DNA of 64,000 nt, from positions 15,868,198 through 15,932,197 of the forward strand of contig NC_087377.1 in assembly GCF_963675165.1 (NCBI RefSeq), written 5' to 3'. The notes below the pieces were generated by a model, which did not search any database, was not told the origin of the DNA, and worked only from the letters and a program-made list of their open reading frames with translations. Source of the DNA: Halichondria panicea. Its lineage: Eukaryota > Porifera > Demospongiae > Suberitida > Halichondriidae. Positions 57,652-64,000 of the stretch are shown in pieces. Numbering within the stretch: position 1 is the first letter of the stretch; each line of letters starts with the position of its first letter. Both the position numbers and the translations under genes were made by a program.

Positions 57652-59565
57652 CACAGCCAAAAATCCACGGGCCGTTTCATGCCTGTTACGGGCCCGTTAC
57701 AGGCATGAAACCACATGGCGTATTCAACTGTTTGGTTAGATACTGCTTAGCAGCCTGTGGATTTCAGCATGTAATCAGCCGTGGAACGGGCTGTAAGCAG
57801 TCTGAGCACGGCCTGTAAGCAGCCCTGTGTTCTCAGTTAGTTCCGGTTTGCTTTTATACAGTTAAAAGCTGAGTTTGGCATGAATAATTCAACAAAGTGT
57901 TAACATTTTTAAGAAACAAACATAGCCAGACAGTTTGACAGTTTACAACACTAATAGGACTGTTTCTTCTAGCGCTTGTGCTGCTCGAGTGTGTCACTGT
58001 GTGTATAAAGAAGACATGTGAATAATGGTTGCAAAGAAAATAATGTTTCTTACCGTTTGCTCGACTGTTTGTACTACCAGCCATGTCCTCTGTTTGTCAA
58101 TCATGTTTGCTCGACTGTTTGTACTACCAGCCATGTCCTCTGTCTCTGTGTGTATAAAGAAGACATGTGAATATTGTTGCAAAGAAAATGTTTCTTACCA
58201 ATATAATGTGTTGTTCGACTGTTCGTACTGTCCACAGACCAGCCATGTCCTCCGTCACTGTGTATATATAATATAATTATAGTCTTACCATATACATTTT
58301 TTGTTCGACTGTTTGTACTGTCACAGACCAGCCATGTCCACAGCCAGTAACTTAACTAAAGCAAAACACAAACAAAGTTTTTATAATTATTATGAATGAT
58401 TGCTTACCTGCCAAATTCTAAAGTATAGGTGTGTCCACGATGCTGTAATTAGACCAATCAATGTAAACGACAATAATTATTATTGTAAAATACCTTCTGG
58501 GGTCATGATGGGTTGAAATCATTGATGGCATGAGCATTCCAATTTATATATGTACATCTGTATGTGTGCATCAGTACACGAGTTTAAAGTGATATTAATT
58601 GGCTCACATTCTCAAGTAGTGTGACAAGGAATCTCAATCTCTCGAGCTCAATCAGTACAGCAATGATGACATATCACATAGACACAGGTACATCTGTATG
58701 TGTGCATATGTAAACGAGTTCGAGTAAGTGAGTCAATAATAGAACCTGAATCTCGAGCTCGTAAAGTAATGATGACACAGACAACTGTAGATAATATCAT
58801 AGGTATACATTTACATGCATTTTATATACCTCGTACTCACCTATTTAGTAGCTGTTGTAGAGGTGCATATCCTCCTTTTTAGTTGTGTATTCCTATACAT
58901 AAGCAGCATATGGACCAACATTTTAAACACCAGCTGAACACTCACTTATAACATTGTAGAAGAAGTCAACAACCTGCGTCGCGTCAGGGCAACCAGATCT
59001 GCAATATGAAATAACTCCGTCAACATAATTATTTATACATGACCACATAAGCACACCTTGTAGCCTATAGAGCTAGACTCCTAGAGACAGTGAGAGAAGA
59101 ATTGCAGAGACATCTAGCAGCTGATAAATGGACAGAAGTGAGTATTAATTAGACCTACTATACTAGCTCCTCTACTTACTTCCTCTCTCTCTCTCTTTTT
59201 CTTGCTAGCTGGCCTTGGCAGTCAGCTCCATAAATAATATAATTACTCCATCCATTCTTTAAAGCTGCAACTGAACCAGAAGATCAAACTGAAGCACCTT
59301 TTCAGTCTCTTGGTGGATTTCGTAGCTAAGCAACTTTCTATCTGCGCATGCGCATACACTGGCTGCACGTGGGTGGTACAGCCTGAAACAGGCCCGTTAT
59401 TTACGGTCCGTATTCAGGACAGGATGTACGTGCTGTAACGGGCCTGTGGTTCCAGGATGTAAGCAGGCCGTGGGCGATTACATCTGCATACAGGCCCGTA
59501 TTCCGGCCTGTATTCAGCTGATTTTCCCCACGGGCCTGAAACGTTCCCGTGGATTTTTGGCTGTG
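57652..59565. mobile_element. 1.9-kb TIR element, CACAGCCAAAAATCCACGGG ends
   Basis: Perfect 20-bp terminal inverted repeats CACAGCCAAAAATCCACGGG at 57652-57671 and 59546-59565. The subterminal regions are rich in GGGCCTG/CAGGCCC and CTGTAAGCAG motifs, up to 170 nt from each end. No transposase frame is recognised, so it is probably non-autonomous. It is inserted in the divergent promoter between gene 5 and USF copy E. Confidence 0.85.
57990..58345. repeat. Minisatellite inside the 1.9-kb element
   Basis: Variant units containing TGCTCGACTGTTTGTAC, CCAGCCATGTCCTCTGT and GTATAAAGAAGACATGTGAA recur about four times. Small frames through it are products of the repeat. Confidence 0.75.
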
Positions 59566-59623
59566 TAACTGATAACATTACAAGACACGCCCTTTTTCCT
59601 CTGCAGAATAAACAATATCTTGT

Positions 59624-59629
59624 CACGTG
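59624..59629. promoter_or_regulatory. E-box upstream of USF copy E
   Basis: CACGTG within CTTGTCACGTGATAAACCAC; the second site is degraded to CACATG, as in unit C. The 1.9-kb element now separates it from gene 5. Confidence 0.45.
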
Positions 59630-59833
59630 ATAAACCACATGGATTGAAATTGTGCAGTCAGTTTTGAAGCTCTGAGCAAGTGGTCAAACTATTTGTCTGT
59701 ATTGGTGGAGGCTGAAGACATGAGTCCATGGACAGGGCTACTGAGGAACCTTCATCAAGAACGAGGTACATGTTAATATTAATGTGTAGTTAACTTTGGC
59801 CTTGTGCATGATACCGTACCCAGGTAACACACA

Positions 59834-61374
59834 CCATAGATAGTAGAGGAAGGGGATTGTGAACGAGATCACGTGAACTCAATTTCATGGACTGTCCGTG
59901 TTAGACGGAAGCATTAGCAGAATGGCCGGAAGTAGACAGGAAGTATATAGATCTGTGTTGCTGGGTATGGTTGCAGCCTCCTCTGTGGGCCCTCCTGCTA
60001 GTGAAGACATATCAAGGAAGTAGGGACTCTGAGCTATGTGTGTATGCAAGCTTTTAGTTTTGAAATTCTTTTTTTTGTAGGTTCTTTCTACTCTGGAAAT
60101 GTGTCTATGCTCTACAATTATACAATATAAAATATCCATGACAACTCATCATCTATATAACATTATTATGAACTGCAGACAAGCCATGACATTGTAAAGA
60201 TACACGTATATTATGAACGATATGAGTCAGAATGTGTTGTCAGAGTCCGGTCTTCTGCGTTTGGGTAACGGTTCGTGAACAATTTTTTGACAGAACTTAC
60301 CTGATCAACTATATAATAAGTGTAGAAGAGTGATGCTTTCACAAATCTAATTAAACATTTAAGGCCAGGATTTTCATCACAAAAGTTCAGGGAATCGATG
60401 TATCTCAATCAAAATAGCACAGCACGCTGGTAACTTAGGTTGAAAGAACTGGAGTGATGAGGAGAGAGGGGGTGTAAGGGTATATTCAGAACGTACTGAC
60501 AAATTCCAAATGAGCTGGCACTGAACACACGAGGTGACGATGACATCAACTCTTGGCAGCTTGACAATGGTGAGCACGTTCTTGACGGCAATTAGTTCAA
60601 CACTGACTTGGCAACCAAGAAGTGGAGAGATTCAAGAGTTGCTGGTCGACTCAGGTAAAGGCTGATGAGAGCAGACGGGGGATGTCTGCTGCTTCTTGCT
60701 TTTCTTTTGCTGAAAAAAACGCAATTTCTGACTTCCCATGCCCATTGTTTACAATCACACCTGTGTGGGAAAAGAGCAACATGACATTTTCACACTTTTT
60801 CATTGAGGAAAAATTCTTCTTTCGAGTTAGTACAGCTACTATGTAATAGCTATTCTCATAGAGTAAAGCTAAAAGAATCAGAAAATTCACACTAAAACTT
60901 TCAATTGTGAACAGTCAGATCAGGACACCCCACACAAAGAAGGCACCCCATTCGACTTATTTCACAACACTGGAGAACAACAAAAAGCTTACATATCAAA
61001 AAAAGGGGCTATCCTGTTAAAGCTCAAGTCAAGGAAACAGCCAATATGCTTACTAGCTTCTAAAAGTGTATCAGAAACTAGATTCTCCCCAAACAGTGCT
61101 AAAAACAGGTAAATGGTGAGTCATAGCTAACTTGTAGCTCAACAGGTATATCTTATTACTTAAAACGCTCAAAATATTGTTAGTATAGATTACTACTGAC
61201 ATTAAAGCTCTTAGATAGTCGTTTCTTACCTTTAGAACCGAGTAAAACTCTGAAAAGTCTTTAGCCCGCTCAAAATTAGTCAATTCGCGGTCTAACGCGG
61301 ATAGACCTCAGCTCTCATGTATGATCTATAGCGCACGTGATCTCGTTCACAATCCCCTTCCTCTACTATCTATG
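59834..61374. mobile_element. 1.54-kb TIR element with an E-box in each terminus
   Basis: CATAGATAGTAGAGGAAGGG at 59834 is matched by CCCTTCCTCTACTATCTATG ending at 61374, and the paired region extends to GAACGAGATCACGTG. CA-rich sequence flanks both sides. Frames inside are short and unrecognised. Solo ends occur near 19850 and 39121. It replaces most of USF exon 2 in copy E. Confidence 0.82.
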
Positions 61375-62606
61375 CACACACACACACAGTTCCAAGTAAC
61401 ATATAAAGCTAGCATTTAAAAACAAGGTCTCCTAGGACGTTTCGTTTTCGTTTGCTTTCGTATTACATGGTTAGAATTTGCATGATGGTAACTACCTCCC
61501 AAATAACGAACACACACACACACACTTGTTGTTCCCGCCCACTCACACAGGAGGTCCACACGCTAACTAGCGATGATGGTTTGCCCTCTGACATGACCTC
61601 TGAGGATGGCTCCACCCTCAACGCTATAGGCCACGCCCTCATCCAGATACAGCAAGGTGGACAGACCACCCCCTCATCTCAGTTCCTCATCACTAGGAGC
61701 ACCTCATCTGGTTCAGAGTCTGGACAAAATGGTGAGTATTGGAGGCCAAATTTATCAGTGTGACGATACATTTTTTGAGGCAAATCCAAAAGTTATAGGC
61801 CTCGATAAGTTATCCAAGTGCTTGTACGTACTAATTACATGTAAAACCATGAGTATTATTGCTAATGTTTGATATAAAATAATCATAAAATAAGGTTTCT
61901 TGGAAGTGGTGTTGAAAAATAGTCAGTTTTTACTATGTTGTTGTGTGTGTTGAGGTCCTCTGTATGTGATGATCCCACCATCCAGTAGTGCTGAGATACT
62001 GCATGCAATGGGTCGACCTATAGCACCCAAGATGAGCGGGATATCAACTATGGATTATCACACGGCCGACCCCATCGTTCAAATGCAGTTGTGAGTACAC
62101 AGTTCATGTGATTGCCTACCTCTGCATAACATGTATGACAGTATGTTAGGAAAAGCATCATTCTTGCTACATACAGTATTACTAGAATATTTTGCTGGTG
62201 AAAAACCTTTGCCAATCAGCAACAAAGTTGATCCTTTGCGATTGTGCTAACTATTGCGTTCTGGCAAGGATCGTGTGTATTTATAATCACTTTAGGTTTT
62301 GCGATTTTATTGTTGCAAATTGATCAACCCTCGCAAAATTTGCATATGCTTGCAAAACATTCTAGTAATACGGTAACTGTGAGGAGTGTTGTTATTATGG
62401 TGGTTGGTTTGCAGGTCTGGGGATATGGCTGCCAACAGGGAAGCTCAGAGGAAGGCTACACTCAATGAAGGTGATGCAAATTCAATACTGAAAGTTAGAG
62501 TGTACAACAGATGTACATGTACTTACGTGGTCATAATCAAATAGAAGCATTTCCCACAAAGTACAGTTACGAAGCTTTAACATCAAATCTGCCACTTCTA
62601 AAACTA

Positions 62607-63422
62607 GTGTTCAAGCTGGCGCTGTGCTAATGCCTCTCGCCATGTTTTTGCTTTCGCTCAAAAGTATTAGAGTGTTATCTATAATGAATTTTATATTAAA
62701 GTTAGCTTATCTATATAAAGTCACTGAGAAGAAAAGACTTATTTACATGCATCTATTGTTATTATTTATTGTATTATGTGGCTTACCAGGACCTCAAGAA
62801 AGAAGAAAATTGATTCTTCCAGGATCTGTAGTTCAGTGTATATAATATCTAAGAAGAAAAGACCTGTGTACATGCATATTGTTATCTATATAGTTATATG
62901 GTAGTGTTTTGTGGCTAATACCAGGCCCTCAAGACAAAGATGATTCTGCCAGGAGGATCTGGATCTTGGATATCACACATGGGGAATGAGCGCGCATGCG
63001 CATTACATCCACAGGAATAATTAAAGGGTGTGTCCAAAGAGATAAATGGCTGCTGCTAGCTAGCTGTTTTAACAGATATTTTCTGAGTATTGTAGCTAAC
63101 AAAAAGCTAGCGCTTTAGTGCAAGGCTAACTCATATATTGAATAGAAAGTTTGTGAGGACAGATGATGCTATGAAAGATTCTGAAGAGACTGCAACAGCC
63201 TTCAATGTGAGTCAAACTAGCCATAACTGGAGAAAGAAGCTTTAGTTTGCTAATCCAAGATCATAATCCAAGAGAACGTGGCTAGAAGCCTATAGAAGCT
63301 GTTAGTTTTCGTCGCATTGCAACCGTTGAGCAGTTATAGCTGGAATACACAGACAGACAGACAGACAGACACACACACAGTCAGCTTTACCGTATCTCTC
63401 GTGCGGCTACGCCTCGAGGCAT
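62607..63422. mobile_element. Insertion in USF copy E intron
   Basis: Uninterrupted copies read AAAACTAATAACTTATTTG; here AAAACTAGT is followed by about 815 nt before ATAACTAATAACTTG resumes, suggesting a target duplication near AACTAA. The segment 63100-63260 resembles 20010-20160. An (ACAG)n/(AC)n run is at 63352-63380. A 73-aa frame at 62624-62845 is not recognised. Confidence 0.65.
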
Positions 63423-64000
63423 AACTAATAACTTGTTTTGTAGAGGCTATCTAATGCTGTAAACGCATTCTTAATTATTAATTATGCCTTGGTTTTTATA
63501 CTGTACAGTGGTGTACGTGTGTGTGTGTGAGGTCAAGGTTCATTCATTTTGCCAATTGGCTCAGCTTCATTGTACATGCCCTAAACACGATAATTACCAG
63601 TTGTTGTTGTTCTTCCCACGCCCAGTTGAGCGTTGTTGGCGTCGGGACAGGATCAACGAGCTCATCAAGATACTGGCTCAGATAGTGCCTGCTTGTCAGA
63701 AGAAAGACGCAACTATACTGGTTCCATTGTCGGGGTGAGTGTGTGTGTCTGTTCATGTGTATACTAAAGTACTATTGAAAGCCATCGAAATAACTACTAA
63801 CTTGGTTTTTTTTAAGCCTAAATTTCTTAATAATATTGCTAAGCTTTTTTAAGCATGCATTAGTGTAGAGCCCAGTGTTACGTTAGTTACTAGTAGCATA
63901 GAATCCAGCAGAGTTCATCGTATATAACACATGTAGTTAGTTGTACATAAAATATAATTGCTATTTTTTAACAGCAATTAAGCATGTTTTTTTGTTATCT

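Larger units (their letters stand above)
59720..64000 (+). pseudogene. USF-like bHLH-leucine zipper gene, copy E (continues past the window)
   Basis: Exons seen: 59720-59765, 61551-61731, 61955-62090, 62415-62470 and 63626-63734; the zipper exon should start just beyond 64000. Exon 1 has lost one base (GGGCTACTG for GGGACTACTG). Exon 2 is reduced to its last bases (TTTGGCCTTGTGCATGATAC near 59788). Exon 3 (EVHTLTSDDGLPSDMTSEDG) and the USF-specific-region exon are intact. The bHLH exon carries the three-base basic-region insertion shared with copy D (VERCWRRDRIN) and a further TA insertion (GCAACTATACTGG) that shifts the frame before helix 2. It also harbours a 1.54-kb TIR element and an insertion at about 62607-63422. 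Confidence 0.8.

Noticed and set aside
57854-58276. Overlapping frames on both strands with AGSTNSRAN-type repeats
   Set aside because: They follow the minisatellite repeat units of the 1.9-kb element.
60622-60890. Possible transposase in the 1.54-kb TIR element
   Set aside because: Only short frames on both strands, without DDE-type spacing or a recognisable motif.

Overview
The window reads as an invertebrate animal genome, most likely a sponge (demosponge): genes are split by many short GT-AG introns (down to 58 nt), there is no bacterial operon structure, and several proteins resemble the Death-domain, CARD-like and kinase families I associate with Amphimedon-type sponges. The species assignment is inference. 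Exon limits below come from reading splice consensus and checking reading phase by hand; no transcript evidence was available.

The window is a decaying, repeatedly rearranged array built from one ancestral unit. Each unit had a minus-strand multidomain gene (Death domain, TKL/tyrosine-like kinase, linker, short coil, kelch propeller), a short divergent promoter with CACGTG E-boxes, a plus-strand USF-like bHLH-leucine-zipper gene, and a plus-strand unidentified gene tail ('gene X') ending about 200 nt from the stop of the next kelch gene.

Layout: USF copy A 1-4318, X copy A to 5354, gene 1 (Death-kinase-kelch, intact, 826 aa) 8741-5558. Then a TIR element, USF copy B 10213-13759 (broken by a foldback insertion and truncated), a transposon complex 13.96-19.8 kb with HIRAN-like and RecQ-like relics, X copy B to 23500, gene 2 (intact, 735 aa) 26567-23699, and USF remnant C. 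A 4-kb patchwork of fragments of unrelated conserved genes follows (kinase, NUP210-like, ABCF3-like, FARSB-like; 27.9-31.5 kb), then X copy C, gene 3 (CARD-like N-terminus fused to the same coil and kelch exons, 771 aa) 36113-32949, X copy D, a synphilin-1-like ankyrin gene 44.4-39.2 kb (minus), and gene 4 (Death-kinase-coil with a Death-domain tail replacing kelch, 731 aa) 48865-44887. The window ends with USF copy D, X copy E, gene 5 (pseudogene) 57450-54599, a 1.9-kb TIR element and USF copy E running off the end.

The most interesting content is the set of minus-strand genes. Their interchangeable exon cassettes join in frame and give at least three architectures: Death+kinase+kelch, CARD-like+kelch, and Death+kinase+Death. 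This looks like an innate-immunity or cell-death signalling family diversifying by exon shuffling at a coil/linker hub. Four of five copies keep open frames. In contrast, every USF copy carries lesions that appear disabling.
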